A stretch of 64,000 nucleotides of DNA from Volvox africanus (Eukaryota > Chlorophyta > Chlorophyceae > Chlamydomonadales > Volvocaceae), in the NCBI GenBank assembly GCA_030268105.1, contig BSDZ01000008.1, forward strand, positions 1,612,001-1,676,000. Direction: 5' to 3'. The position numbers and the translations under genes are program-made. The notes beneath the pieces were generated by a model that was not told where the DNA came from, ran no database searches, and worked only from the letters and a program-made list of their open reading frames with translations. Shown here in pieces: positions 11,034 through 23,681 of this stretch (position 1 is its first letter; each line of letters begins with the position of its first letter).

Positions 11034-11863
11034 TGTTGTGCCACGGTTCGTTTCCCGCTGATGTGTAGGTCGATGCGACGCTACGAGGTGAAGTGCTATT
11101 TTGATGAACGCATGAATGATCAATGCATATGAATGAACTTGCATGATATAAATGTATTCATATATATTTATATATGCATTTGGCATGTCACCATTATCCA
11201 TCACGACATCACATCATGGCAAATCCGCCTAGCATGAAATCCCAAATCATTGAAGTGCGCATTATGCTCGTGCTACGAAACGATAAGTAATATTATTTGA
11301 TATAATATTACTTCATTACAGCACACGTTGAGAGCGCCGCACTCGTTGTGATGCATGCCTTGCAACTGAATATCGATATTCGGACCCTTGCATCATGCGA
11401 ATGCCGGAAAGGCTTATCGGTTGTTATGCTTGGACATCGCCTATACGCAGTAGGGTTGTCACACTTAGGATCGGCCTCCTAGTGTGATTCGTACGGCATT
11501 GCGATGCTGCGAGTATAACAGATGCGAGGACGGCTAAGTAAGATAAGACATTTGATACCAGAGAACACTCGTGTGTTCAACATTATTATTGCTAATCGCT
11601 ATTCTACTTAGCCCGAGCTAAGCCTGAACTTCGCTTATCACCGCCGTGTGATGATTGTTTGCTTCCGGCGCTGACAGCGATTTCATCCATTGCATCGCTT
11701 CAATCTGTAAGACTGTAAGTTATATCTCTTCTTGTCTTGAAGTCTTCCGCTGTCTCTGTTTGCTCACGCTTGCCTTGCTGTACTTGCAAGTGCTCGCGCA
11801 TCAGTGTCGAAAGCCTTCAGACGCGCAGATACTTATGAGCAAACACGAAGGAGAGGTACAACA
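11034..11863 (+). repeat. Right LTR (830 bp)
   Basis: Gapless copy of 4384-5213 with about 22 substitutions by eye, mostly transitions. It is followed by the second GGCCA (11864-11868). Confidence 0.95.
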
Positions 11864-12800
11864 GGCCACAGGTGCTGAGGTCTAGGCCCACCCAGAGGGC
11901 TCTTGCGGAGATGGGGCTTACTGGAGACGAGGTGGCCTTTTGGGGTTTCACCAATACTGATGTCTACCAGTGTGTGCCAATTGACACACTGCATCAGTGT
12001 TTCAACGGCATCTCCCTCCACCTGATCGAGGCCCTGAAGATGTGCATTGAGGCCACGTGCAGGTCCCGTAAGGACAGCATCTTTGCTAGGATTCGGGCCC
12101 GGTTTTGTTCGTACAGGTACCTGTACCGTGGAGAGAGAACCCCTAATGAGAGCCTGTGGGCCGAAAATATGTGTGCAGAGGTACGTAGGGCGGGCTGGGA
12201 GCGTGACGGAGAACTATCAACTATTGTCAATTGAGTTTCAGAGAGGGACGTGATGATGCGATTCCTGGGCATTGCCCTGTACCCATTCGACGGGTTGCCG
12301 TGTGGGCTACCTGCATTCCTTACTGGTACACAAGGGATACGTAATCAGTGAGGATTGATGTCAACAACAGCTACTCATCCCTGAACACATCTGCTGTGTA
12401 CCTGTTGTGCAGCTTACACACGCTACATCCAGATCAGGGACATGCCCCGGCACACCACTGGGAGCCTCACCTTACTGGAGGAGCTCGTTTTCCAGTAGGT
12501 CGCTCAATTTCCACGTGCAAGGCTGGCATTATAGAATTCGTAAAGGCCTGCATGTCCATCCCAGGTTGCAGACCGATATCCTGTGCTTCTTCGGCGAGTA
12601 CAAGTGCTGGGCTTCCATTCCAAAATTCCTGCACATGCGGAAGTACACAGAAGCCATACGGCATGACCGATCTCACTTCCATGGGCCCAAAGGAGAGCTA
12701 CAATAAAACCCTTCGAGCAGCATGGCAGTTCACAAACAAGAAGAACGACACCCTCCAAGAGCAGGTCTGGCCCGTTCATCGCTTGCCTTACCATACCTAA
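11864..12800 (+). pseudogene. Plavaka/CACTA-like transposase fragment, downstream of the retrotransposon
   Basis: The frame at 11872-12234 carries TDVYQCVPIDTLHQCFNG then ISLHLIEALKMCI. This is the conserved D-x2-LHQ-x2-G-(x3)-H block of Plavaka/KDZ-like transposases, normally found right after a Cys-rich block like the one interrupted at 4383. Further on, other frames read IPKFLHMRKYTEAI (about 12600-12665) and GPKESYNKTLRAAWQFTNKK (about 12690-12745), resembling the family's later K-H-I-G-E-H-NK pattern. Frames change and stops intervene, so the gene is broken. Confidence 0.65.
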
Positions 12801-13624
12801 CGGATCGTGCTCAGCATCACATTCTTCCTTATCAGGTTGTTGGAAAACTTGGTATTGTCACGCCACGCCCAGTCCACGACTCTTGAGCTGACATGGCCGC
12901 TTCAGACAATGCGGTTAGTGCAGCCAATTTCCTGATCTTGCCACGTTGATGCGGTCTTGTATCTAACAACCTTGTTGCCTTCCTGGTACTCGATGAGGTG
13001 TTCGAGAGCCATTAGCAGCAAAACCCACGCCATGGGGAGGACCGGCTTGACCTTGCCTTGGCTGGAGGCATGCCAGCGATTCTCTTCTGCCGGTAGGTTC
13101 AGCTGACTGCCGGTAGACTCGGCTGTCTCTGGCTGCTGGAATTAATCTATGATGACTTGTCATGCAGGGGCCGTGGACGGCGCCAAGTACCTGACCTTGT
13201 GTTGAAGTAAGCAGCTAAAGGACATCTGGGGCCTTTCCCAAAGCCAGCTTGAGGTAACTTTTTATTACAACTTCGCCTAGATACTGCTACTGGCTGCACT
13301 GCCCAGTGCTGCTTGCATCAAACATGTTTGTCGTGATACAAGTGACTTTTTGGCGGATATGCTACCTGTACTATGCTAATTACGAGACAGTTGTATACGT
13401 ACGTGCCACGTGGCGGCCGGTGGGAACCGTACCGAGGCGGCTGTTTGTGACGTGTCGGCTCGGAGCGACGAAGATGGTGTTTGGTACGGGCGGGTAAGCA
13501 CGCACCTGTTGTTGGGATTCTACTGTCTTGCTGTATGTGGGGGGGGGGAGGGGAGGGGGTTCCCAGCACTGAATAAATAAATAAATGAATTTGGCTTGGA
13601 ACACAGGTACAGCTTCTGCTCAGC

Positions 13625-14159
13625 ATTACACACACGCAGGAGGCCCTTGACTTGGTGTATGTGAGGTGGTTCGAAGCACCCGAGGAGGACTGGAACAGGG
13701 AGCTTCACCTCCGACCGTTGCAATGGCACAGGTGTGGTGGGTGGGAAAGGGACGGCAGAAAAAGAGGTCGAACTCGAGCCTAACCCAAAACCGCACCCCC
13801 ACCCCACCCCCCGCCGCAGGAAGCCTGGTGCATCACATGCCTCCTTTGGGTGCATCCCCTTGGAGTCCGTCATCGAGCGTGTTTGCATTGTTCGGACCCC
13901 GCGGCCAATTGTGGGGAAACGTGTGGCCTCTGATACGGAGCCGGTTGATCCTAAGGATGACCACAAAACGTCACAGTTTGTGTTGAATAACCTCGTTGGG
14001 CCGCCCCCTGAGGAGCTGCTGCCCGTAGTGCCAGACAAGGTGGCAGAAGCAGTGAGGGAGGAGGGGATGGGAATGCAGCTACGTCCCTGCCAGGTCAGCG
14101 TGCGACTGGGTGCCGCCATGGCTGCTATGGAAGTAAAGGCGTGGGGCTGGGAGCCATGA
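13625..14159 (+). pseudogene. Probable transposase C-terminal region
   Basis: One frame reads VYVRWFEAPEEDWNREL (about 13655). A second, offset frame (13734-14159) reads FGCIPLESVIERVCIVRTPR and then FVLNNLVGPPPEELLPVVPD before a stop. The order VRWF, then an I-P-L-x-S-I-x-R-V segment, then an F-V-N motif is the usual end of Plavaka-like transposases. A frame change separates the first and second pieces. Between 12800 and 13625 I see no recognisable coding. Confidence 0.45.
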
Positions 14160-14469
14160 CCAGCAGAGCTGAAGGGAGACGGATTGGTGAAGTAGGGTGG
14201 CCTTGTTGGGAATACCGACGATTCTGGAGGTGAAGTAGAATGGCCTTGTTCAACAAGGCCAAGTTGGGATGTCAGCGATTTGTGAAAATGATGTGAACAA
14301 GGAGGAGGAGGACCGTCTTGGTGACAAAGAGGCCAGGACAAAGAGAGGAGCCAAGGCAGCTGGCGCTGTCGGGCTATGACTGTACGATATGTACCCCTGT
14401 AATGCATACAACCGGATAATAATTGAATCCCCTACAGCAATTGCATGGCCTCCACCGACCGCTGCCAAC

Positions 14470-14540
14470 TATAGTTTAATCAGCTATAGCTGGCATCGAC
14501 TATAGCTTGGACGACTATAGCTTGACTATAGTCTCGTACT
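14470..14540. repeat. Subterminal CTATAG repeats
   Basis: At least five copies of a GACTATAG/GCTATAG motif in both orientations lie just inside the right terminal repeat. CACTA-like transposons characteristically carry such subterminal repeats as transposase-binding sites; the function here is inferred. Confidence 0.6.
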
Positions 14541-14648
14541 ATAGTCGATGCCTAAATCGTCTAAAAGAATGGACTATTGGTCGGATATATCCGTACCGGC
14601 TATTTCTGACAATAGTCGAGCTATAGACAGCCTCCCAAATTACAGACG
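14539..14648 (-). repeat. Right terminal inverted repeat of the DNA transposon
   Basis: Inverted partner of 524-633, ending CCTCCCAAATTACAGACG, then the ATG target duplicate. Confidence 0.88.
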
Positions 14649-14651
14649 ATG

Positions 14652-16190
14652 ATAACAGTTACATGCACCTGCAAGGATGATGAAATAGAGAGGCCATAAA
14701 TTTGAATGATTTTTAGTAGCATATACATCATGAAATTTTACTACAGTTGTTTTTACTATTATTTGCCGTGCTACCCAACTATCCTGGGGCTATGTGTCTA
14801 TTTATCCCCTCCTTTCCCTACAAATGGCTGCCCAATCTAATACTTCTATACCATATTGCGTACTGTACATAAAAGCCTGTAAGAATTATACAGCAGATGT
14901 AGTTTTACAGTTGTGCCATCTACAGGCGATTAAACATAGTCGATCCCAACTATAGTCCATATTAACTATAGTCGATGTCAGCTATAGTCGGCGTCTATAG
15001 TTATATATGTGTGTGGTACAACTTGATCGACAATAGATCAACTATAGCGTCTCTCCCAAAATACAGACGCGGTGCTGTTTCAATAGTTCTGATGTATTCA
15101 GGGCTTTCTGATGTATAATGCTGATTAGTGCTATAGTAGATAGCACCGTAGATGTTACTTGGTGCTTGCTTGCATGTATGTGTGTGGTACAACTGTACTA
15201 CATGCTATATACATACATGTTATAGACGGATGCGTTCATTTCCATGCTAATAATAATGTATAATGTGATATTGGGCCTGATATACATGAAGGAGGCTTGG
15301 TACTCCGATAAACAATGGCACGAGATTATGTTACACCTGAGACTATGGATAAAATTACCTGAAAACCCGAAACCATCGGAAACCCAAACCCATCTTATAC
15401 GCTACGAGTGAGCTCGTCTAGGAAATTCATGTTGCAAACTTCAGTTTTGTTCATGCCTCATCGTTTTTCGTCAAAACACACACACACACGTACAGGTTTC
15501 ATGTTATGTTCCTAGTTAAGCTGTGACGTACTCGAATCCCTTGAATTCCACTATCGCACTTAGTGCCTCTATCCTGTATCCATATCGAATGACGTAAAAT
15601 ACAAGCACGATGATGAGACGAATGCATTATATTGGGAAACTCTGCCGTTCTCCATAACCTATCCCCTTCGGTCGTCCCTTGCCCCTATGCTTATAATCTA
15701 AAGGAGGTACCACAATAAAGGAGGTACCACAATCCCCATAACGCGTTTTTACATGACACTTGGGAAAACCCGACAGATAGCATCAGTTTATACCAGCAGT
15801 TTGGGCTATGCCTGACTGATCACCGCCTTCCACGAGTCGAGCAGCAGGTCCTTCTGGGGCCCTCGACCCGGAACGGACACGTTAGCTGCAGGTATGCAGT
15901 GGCCCACGCCATTCCGACTGAATATGTCATATATGGAGTAGTTATTTGGGTCAGGCAGGATATGAGATATATTTATATACACAGCTGGGGCCCGCTGCGT
16001 AGCTTGGGCATAAACTTGTTGGCGAAGACCAGCAAGCGCCAATTGCATTCTGGCTGGCTTTTTGCCCTACATGTTGCCAAGATGAGAAGCAAATGTTTTG
16101 GCTACAATCAAATAAGACCCCGCGTCCGTTGACTGTCCGATAGAAGCTAATAACTGACACCAGCTGCAGCAGCAACAGGAACAGCACACA
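14652..16190. other. Intergenic DNA with a second related transposon end
   Basis: No gene seen. 14935-15066 contains more ACTATAGTCGA-type repeats and a terminus-like CTCCCAAAATACAGACG (15050-15066), a close variant of the end at 14648, so a related element ends here. 15700-15733 is a 17-bp tandem duplication (AAAGGAGGTACCACAAT). There is a short (CA)n at 15475. The rest is AT-rich and unremarkable. Confidence 0.5.
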
Positions 16191-16191
16191 A

Positions 16192-16196
16192 TTACA
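16192..16196 (-). terminator. TGTAA polyadenylation signal of the CYP40 gene
   Basis: TGTAA on the minus strand lies 51 bases after the CYP40 stop codon. TGTAA is the standard nuclear polyadenylation signal in volvocine algae. Confidence 0.6.
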
Positions 16197-16246
16197 GTGT
16201 TAGAATTTTATGCTTCGAGATGTTTTCCCGTGTGTGTTATATTTCA

Positions 16247-19200
16247 TCATCCGAACATGCGTGCGTAGGTGGCCCGCTCCCTCTTCCGCTCCGCATCAAG
16301 AGCCGCTTTGCACTTGGCCAGCTCCCCTGGATTGGAACGAGGATCGGCAACGCGGATGAATGTACGGGGAGGCAGGCAGGCAGGTAGGTAGGTAGTAGGT
16401 GGGTAGGCAGGCGGGCAGGTAGGCAGGCAGGTAGTGAAGCCGCCAACAAGGTGATCACATAAATAAATACAAATATATGGATGCTGGTGGTGGGTGCTGA
16501 ACCTGGGAACCTGGGAAAACCACTGATTTCGGAGAAGTCGGCATGGGAGACTGGATGAGGGTGCCCCGAAACACCGGGGAAGGTAGGGACTGCCAGGTTA
16601 GTGGCCACGGGTGATGTACCCCCCTATCCTACACACACGAAATATATACACATACATATAGAGTAGTTATTTCACGGGTCAGACAGTACACGAGAAGTAT
16701 ACTGCCAAGAGTGAGGCAGGATACAGCACTCTGCTACTGGACGAGGGGACGAGGGGTGAACGAGCGAAAGACGAGCATGCCATTTCACCAGCCGTCGAAT
16801 GGTTTGCAGGATATTCCAAGTAGATTATCGAACCGTGAGATAGAGGGTTTACTCCAATGTTAGGCGGCGAAGTACCAGTGCAATATTGCTGCACAGTGCA
16901 GATATATTGAAGTGCATCTCACTCCCACGCATTACGTGTCTCACACCGTTTGATGTGCGATGCGATATACTTGAATTAAATATCCGGGTACCGAGGCGCC
17001 GCTAGTGAAAAAATATATATATAACATCCTAAACCCCTTATGATCCCTACATGTGAGATACACTATATACTGTAGATAGTTCCCATAAATTGATGTATTA
17101 AGTATAATAGCCAACCATTAGGATTCCCGGTTTCCTTCCTGCAGGCGCCTACTGCTGTTCCCTCTCCACAACAACCCACCTGCGATGCCCGTGTCCGACG
17201 GCGCTAGCTCAGAGGCGCGCTTCAGATCCACCAGCGCGTCCTTGTAGTTCTGCATATGCATAATTTATATGAGCACGATAACACTGGAAAAGTATGGCAC
17301 GAAGGCTCATGACACCGAAAAATGACAGGAACAAGGATTTGCAGTACGGCGAGAATGCAGGATAAGATTGACGATTCTGCTCTGCTTAATACTAGGCTCC
17401 TTACTAAGTAAGGCTCCACTTAGTAAGGATAAAAGAACAATTACCATAATTGTAATTACTACTTTTACTCTCTTTCGTATCATTATTGTTCTTACTGAAA
17501 TATATAAAAATATATAATATATAATAATCATCAAAAAACTACAGACGCAATAATTCGACAATACTGAGCAAATTCCCAGATTCGATCGCTCCAGGTAGCG
17601 CTACACCTAATACCAAAATAATACCCGATACCTTGAGAGATATCTTGGCCTGCCCAGCTCGGAACAGCGCCTTGACGTTATCGGGGGCTTGATCCAGCAC
17701 TGCCTCCGCGTCCGCGAGCGCCGCCTCGGGCTTCCCCAACCGAACACGACACGCGGCCCTGCATTCATATGGAACGAACAATAAGGGGCGGGAGGGGGGA
17801 CGAAGGGCTATGGGAAACATACGTTCAACGACGTTATAACTTACAATTACATGTAAAGAGTGTAGTGTAGCAAGGGACAGGACACGCGTTCATGCCAACT
17901 TGTGGACGCTCACCACATGACTCACGATGCTGAAGCCCCATCCTCTGGCCTCTCTAACCCCGCTTTGTTAGCAATTTCTGTGTCGTGGGTCAGAGCAGGT
18001 TGGAGCTGCCCCTCTGACCAGCGCCAGGACACACCCTAGGACTGATACACACACACACATCACTGCTTTCGAACCTGTTAAGCAGGCAGCTTATGACCGC
18101 CTGTTGCAACGCGGTCTTCTGCTCTTCCGTCGCAGCGTCCGGGTCGCTGAAGTTGTCCTGACCCACATACCGCAGGGCGCTGCTGTACCTCTGAACGGCC
18201 TCTCCGTACTTGCCGTCCTAGAGAGGAGCACCACACAGGACACGACAGCGCATTGGCAACCGACCTGACCCTAGTATCCACTTTGTCTCGCTTGCTCTTT
18301 TACCCCCTAGGCCACTTAGGGCGCCTGAAGACCGCCCAAAGAGCGTGACCGCCACGTCTCTGCCATTTGTATGGCTTCGGATGATCCCAACTGATTCCAT
18401 TTTTTCAGGTCGTTCATACTCCAACGTCCGGATCTCACTTTTAGGTATCGGTTTTTAATTCAATTTACTAAGTTGCGAAAGCTGCACCATCAGCCCATGA
18501 CAGGCCTCGGCTCGGACTGAAAGCCGTGTCTGGACCCTCAAAATACCATTACTATTGTCATCATCATTACCTTCGTCTGTTCATATCTTAGATATCAACT
18601 GCATCGGTAAACGTATCTTGCACAGCAGCTGCGCTGCCGCTTTTTTGAAGTCGTGGAATACACGCACGCAATAATCTCAGTTGTTTGATAAGCCTTTAAA
18701 TATAAATAGCTTTGATTAAAGTGTTTAACTTGCCTTAATTCAACCAGTGTTATAAGAGAACAAGAACCAAAATAATTTACGACGACCACCACGCCTATAG
18801 CTGCAAGGTACCTTAAATAGCTCGTTGCCCTCAACGCGGATTTGCTCGCCAGCTCGCAGCCGGAACTCCGCCTCCGTCTCCCCTGTGTGTGTGTGTGTGT
18901 GTATGTCCGGTGGGTTGGAGGGGAGAACAGGGGGCCGGAGAGCCGGGGGCACGAATGTGGATGCAAACAACACCATGAGCTTGAGATTCAGGGAAGCCCC
19001 CCCGGAAGTTAGGATAAGACAACTGACCCTGGCGCAGGATCCCGAAGCGGTTAAGTACCTAGTGGCCAAGAGTACGTAACGAAGAAAGCTGTGAAGTGAT
19101 CACCAAAACACACACGTGTCCCAACGTTGGCTACTTCACTTCTAACAAACTCTCTTTGCCATTGTCGCGGCCGAATCCTTTGAAACACTACATGACATGA

Positions 19201-22200
19201 CACTAAACGCCGCGCCGCGCCACACCGCACCGATCTACCGTGGCGTGCCGTGCCGTGCGGGGCTCACCCTCTGGTTTCTGTGCATCCTCCGGGAAGGCCG
19301 GGAAGGAGCTAGTGCCCGCTGCCGCCGTCGCTGCCGCCTCCAACTGTTCCTTGCTGATCTCCCCGCAATCCGAAATAACCACCGGCTGAACCGGCTGTCA
19401 TGCCGTACCGATGAGAGCGGAAGGGTGTGATGAATAAACCGGAACCCAGGGAGAGAGAGCGGCGGGAAAATACGAGTGCGAATGAACATAGACCCGGAAG
19501 GATAAAACAGGAAACGTCATGTTTGGCGGAGAGGGGAGAGGATAAAGCCGAAGCAAGGACGGGATTCCCGGAGGAAAGCAGCATGGATGGGGAATGCAAG
19601 GTGAGAGCGAGGCGTTATGCCTAACCGCGTGGATGAGGCTCGTTGCCGACCCACCCTGTCCTGCTCGCCGGTCTCCGTCTGCTCAATCTCGCGAACGACA
19701 CCCATACCCTGCAGGCAAAGGGAAGCAAGAGAGGAAAGGAGGGAGGAGGTGGGAGGGGGCACAGAAAACAATACAGTTTGGATGAAGATAAGGGTTAAGG
19801 GTAAAAAGAGGGGAGTGCGAGGGAAATGAGCAACGGGGGTGACGAGGAGAGGAACGACGGGAAGGCGGGCACATATCCAGGATTTCCTGCCCGTAACGTA
19901 CAGAAAGGTACCTCTGGCAGGACAGCGGGGCCCGTTCGCCACTACCTGCATGCCCGGTCACGGTCACGGTCACGGTCACGCATGTGAAGCAAAAAATGGA
20001 AAAGAAGTAGAAAGGCATTAAAAGCGGAGAAAAGTAGGAGTGGCAGTAAGGCCCGCTATCACTGCAGTACCATTCATATCTTACCCCTGGCCCGACTCAC
20101 AAAACACACCAATCCTCTCCCGCAACGGGGTGTTCTCCGAAAGGCGCCACCCTACCTGGAGCACCCGGCCGAACACGACATGCTTTCCGTTAAGGTGCGG
20201 AGTGGGGACCGTCGTGATGAAGAACCTGTATGTACATGTCCGCAATGCGGCGAGGGGAGGGGGGTACAACATGGCGGTGGTGGCCATGTCACACAAGCCG
20301 AGGACACAAGAGATGGAGGTAGCGGAGCTGGTTGAAATGGGCAATGGCAATGGGAAGAAGAACAATGCCCAGCAGTGCGCAGTCCAAGGCGCAAAGAAAG
20401 ACGCGACACGAGCACGTCGACCTAACCGGCAGCGGGAATCGGCATGGGGATTGGCGCGGGTCAAGAATTTTGCATGTGAGCCCTCCGCCACGACCAAATA
20501 TCTATTTGTTGGACGCTATATCTGACTACAATAAACCTGAACTTAACTAGCATAGCTAACTTACTGGCTTCCGTTCGTGTTGGGTCCCGCATTGGCCATC
20601 GACAACAGCCCGGGTGTCTCATGAAGCAGCTCGAAATTCTCATCCTCGAAGCGATCCCCGTAGATAGACTCACCGCCTGCGCGGCACAATGTGGCGGGGC
20701 CCGATCCAATCCAGGACATCCCTCGACAGCTGGCTGTGGGCAGGTCTGTAGCGCGCCAAGAAGGGGGCCCACCCCGTCCACCCGCCGCGCGGTTACTGCC
20801 CCCCGTTTTCATGTCAAAGCTCAGCAGCGCCCTTTTGGATAATGGCTTTGGGGTACATCTTTGTCTTCCGTCCTCTTTGTCTTCATCATTAGACCTGCGA
20901 ATGTGTCACCTTAACACGATCCCAACCCCGCGCTCGTGCCTGCAATACAACCCCCGCACTTTGTACTGCAGTGCAGAGAACCACACATACACAAACGCAT
21001 CCTCCATGAATGTGCTCAGTTTCTACCTGTTCCGTTGCCAGCAGTGAAGTCCCCTCCCTGGATCATAAAATCTGCGAGGACAGCGAGCGAGCTCATTCTT
21101 GAGTTCGAGTTTGAGTTCAGTGAGTGATAAGCCAATAATTTAAGACACTGGAAGAGAACAACAACAAGGCTATTTCAAATGAGGTTATTTGCTGCAGGGA
21201 AAACAGGAAATGGTATGAATTAGTTTAGATACTTTTGAGGTATACGCGGCAATAGCTGGTTTCGTTGAACTGCTAATAACTTGTGAACTAGGAGAAGCTG
21301 CAGCAGGTGCCCTTACACGGGCCAGGCCCCCTCATGCAAAAAGTAATCCCGTATGTAAGTGCCATACTTCTAGTTACCAAATCTTGATGCTGTACTGTTA
21401 GTACCCTGTTAGTAGATTGCAGCGGTTGTTATATACATATGTCAAAGCATCATCAAAAAACAATGCAGATGTGGGTGATAAAACCAATGATAATATAATA
21501 ACATAATGTAATACGAAGTCCCCAAAGCCGCACCTGGAATTACACGGTGGAAGGTGGAGCCCTTAAAGCAAAGCGGCACGCCTTTCTCCCCGACTCCCTT
21601 CTCTCCCGTGCAAAGCGCCCGGAAGTTCTCAGCCGTCTGCGATGTAACCCGGTGTCACCGCGGCATGCTTACTGGGCGCTGCGGCGAGAGCTGCTGAGCT
21701 AAAGCAGAGACAGCCTCCTAGGGCTTCTTCCACTAGGGACGGCCGTCCATCGCTTCCCCCACTAGGGACGCCGCCGCCTCCAACCCAACATTCAGTGGCA
21801 AACTTAATCGTGAGGGCCCAGTTTCGTGATCTCCAACCCTCATGAGGTCGTATGTGGGACGGTGGAGGATGTGGAGGTGATACGTTTCCTTGTGCCTTTG
21901 GGTTTGGGGTTAGCCAAGGACAATTCATGCAGGGATACGGCGAAAAGATGAAGATTTCTCCTTTTCCCACTGAAAGCAATGCAGCTAAATGCCTAAGAGC
22001 TGAGCAATCTGTAGGTATGTTCGGATCAGCCATCAGTGGTGATGAATCTGAATCTGAGGGACGCGAGGGATATACAATGGGGTTGCATTTCATGAGCGAC
22101 CCAGGCCGTACGCTGACAAGGATACGGGTGGCACAGTGACTCTCAGAGGGATGAGGAGGTGTGGGGTGGTGTGTATTTCCGGAGAAGCAGTTTCGTTACC

Positions 22201-22650
22201 TTTGGTACAACATCCTTATACAGCTCCAGGAGAGCGCGCCCAACTTAGGAATCAGCAGAGTCCGGGATGGGGCGGGTAGGGCAGGAGGGGCGATAAGGGG
22301 TGTGCCCGTGTATGTACGTCGGGGAAAGAGTATGGACTCGTTGACCAAAGCCGACGAAAGGGAAATATGTTTCGGCCACTCTGGGCCAATCTTAAATATA
22401 TGAGCACAGACAAGCACAGTATGGTTGACCGACCGAGTTTCTCTCAGATAGATAGATAGATACATATATACATACATAGGTAGAGAGATCCTCTCTATGT
22501 GATTCACCATATACCGTACCATATGAACCATATCTTATTGTAGAAAGGCCGTAAGACATAAAACTGATCAGCGGACTCACCAGACTCCCCACCGATGGTG
22601 ATGTCCAGGTAAACCACTGGGTTGCCCGGGTCACGCTTCTGGATAGCCAT
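16247..22650 (-). CDS. CYP40: Cyclophilin 40-type peptidyl-prolyl isomerase with TPR domain
   Basis: Thirteen exons (22581-22650, 22200-22243, 21534-21636, 21027-21071, 20565-20676, 20156-20225, 19655-19708, 19268-19385, 18812-18882, 18075-18217, 17632-17758, 17180-17249, 16247-16326) join in phase with GT-AG introns to 368 codons plus stop, the normal CYP40 length. Residues 1-170 form the cyclophilin fold: [15 protein letters not shown] at the start, [14 protein letters not shown], the active-site [16 protein letters not shown], and [21 protein letters not shown] linker leads to TPR helices ([37 protein letters not shown]). The family consists of Hsp90 co-chaperones catalysing proline cis-trans isomerisation in the cytosol and nucleus; plant members act in microRNA silencing. 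The catalytic Arg and Phe of the FHRV and QFF motifs are present. It is divergent from the eL20 gene, sharing a 1-kb upstream region. Confidence 0.95.
16375..16436 (+). repeat. GGCA/GGTA tetranucleotide microsatellite
   Basis: Irregular run of AGGC and AGGT units inside the last CYP40 intron, next to the dispersed repeat at 16484. Confidence 0.8.
16484..16636 (+). repeat. Dispersed repeat, copy 1
   Basis: About 150 bp almost identical to 54600-54757 (same strand) and 27341-27485 (opposite strand). Shared landmarks include GGTGGTGGGTGCTGAACCTG and CCGAAACACCGGGGAAGG. This copy is truncated on its left relative to the other two and lies in the last CYP40 intron. It is probably a non-autonomous transposable element; no coding capacity is seen. 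Confidence 0.85.
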
Positions 22651-23681
22651 GGCTTTCAGGTTCAACGGGAGGCGGAGGGGCTGATGTAGAGTGTCGTGCT
22701 CGTTAGGAAGCTGTTTTGGCCCCTGCAGGCGCTGCTGCACTGCTGGAGCTGCTAGGTTCCTCGTGATCCGGTGTGGAGCTGCTGGACAAATGTGATCTGC
22801 GACTCCGGCGGCTGTGCCCTTGCTTGACCTTTAGCTTTGGGAGGTGCGAGTGCCAGACACTGCAAGGCAGGCCGGGGCAGGGCGGGACAGCGTGGGTCAG
22901 GACTGGACAGCGCGCGGGAGGGCTGGGCAGGTCAATCTTGTTGGTTCTGATGATGATCGGACCTGACGCGCGAGAGTGGCGCCTCCTTGAGTTCTGGGAC
23001 TATCGGTAGGGCATTGGCTTGCAGAGACGGGTCAAGGAATACCAATGTGAAGGCAAGGACATTATTTAAAAACAAGACCAGGTAGAAATACTGGGATAGA
23101 TCATGGTCCATATCTGTCAGGGTGAGGCCCGAGGTGGTTGGGAAGGGGAGCCAATGTGCGGGGCAGAGTTGTATAGTGACTGCGATGTCGCATCCACAGA
23201 TCCAGACGCCGGCGTCGGACCGTAACAATTAATGAAATATACCGGTGCAAAATGCGGAGTGATAGGGGCAAAGCGACTGGACGCCATATGTGTAAAACTT
23301 GCGGGTTATGCAAGGCCGAACAGTCGGGAAACTTCAGGGTACCGTGTCCAAGGTGCGTGATCCAAGTTGATATCCATGCAGTGTAATTAGTTATGTTGTA
23401 AAATAAGATATGCAAATATGTTTCGGGTTGTATTGGCTGTACAGGAAATGTCGCGGCATTTGGTCGCTTACAGTACACGGAACACCTCACCGTGAATTAC
23501 ACGCCCTCACGGAGTATTGCACAACTTCACGAAGCTGTTTATGATATAGAGCATGCACATGTCCTTTAACAGAAGCCTTCCGCCATATGGGCCTTGCGTG
23601 GGCCTTGCGCGGGGCCAAGTTAGAACTCCTGAAGGACACGGTAATCCCTCTTTCCGGGGTGCCAAACTAGAACCTGCAAGA
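22651..23681. promoter_or_regulatory. Shared upstream region of CYP40 and eL20 genes
   Basis: About 1 kb separates the divergent start codons, so promoters of both genes should lie here. I see no TATA box or other motif I can assign. It is not unusually repetitive. Confidence 0.45.

Larger units (their letters stand above)
4384..11863 (+). mobile_element. Ty3/gypsy LTR retrotransposon with chromodomain (complete but mutated)
   Basis: A 7480-bp element with 830-bp LTRs beginning TGTTGT and ending ACAACA, a 5-bp target duplication, candidate primer-binding site and polypurine tract, and gag then pol in the order protease, reverse transcriptase, RNase H, integrase, chromodomain. That order and the C-terminal chromodomain place it with the Ty3/gypsy chromoviruses. 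By eye I counted about 22 substitutions between the two LTRs (about 2.6 percent), so insertion is fairly recent but not new. Two stop codons inside pol make autonomous activity unlikely. Confidence 0.95.
521..14651 (+). mobile_element. Large Plavaka/CACTA-like DNA transposon, decayed, host of a nested retrotransposon
   Basis: The ends at 524-633 and 14539-14648 are near-identical inverted copies of about 110 bp, starting CGTCTGTAATTTGGGAGG. A 3-bp direct repeat ATG (521-523 and 14649-14651) flanks them and fits a target-site duplication. Inside are transposase pieces in plus orientation: one with PIVYIMIWSDK (3489-3560), one with an LHQCFNGISLHLIEALK motif (about 11970-12050), and a VYVRWFE segment (about 13655). 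These resemble the Plavaka/KDZ/CACTA-like families, where an SDKT-like motif is followed by D-LHQ-G and a late VRWF motif. Stops and frame changes show it is inactive. Removing the nested retrotransposon leaves about 6.6 kb. Superfamily placement is an inference; a 3-bp duplication favours CACTA-like over KDZ (8 bp). Confidence 0.75.
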
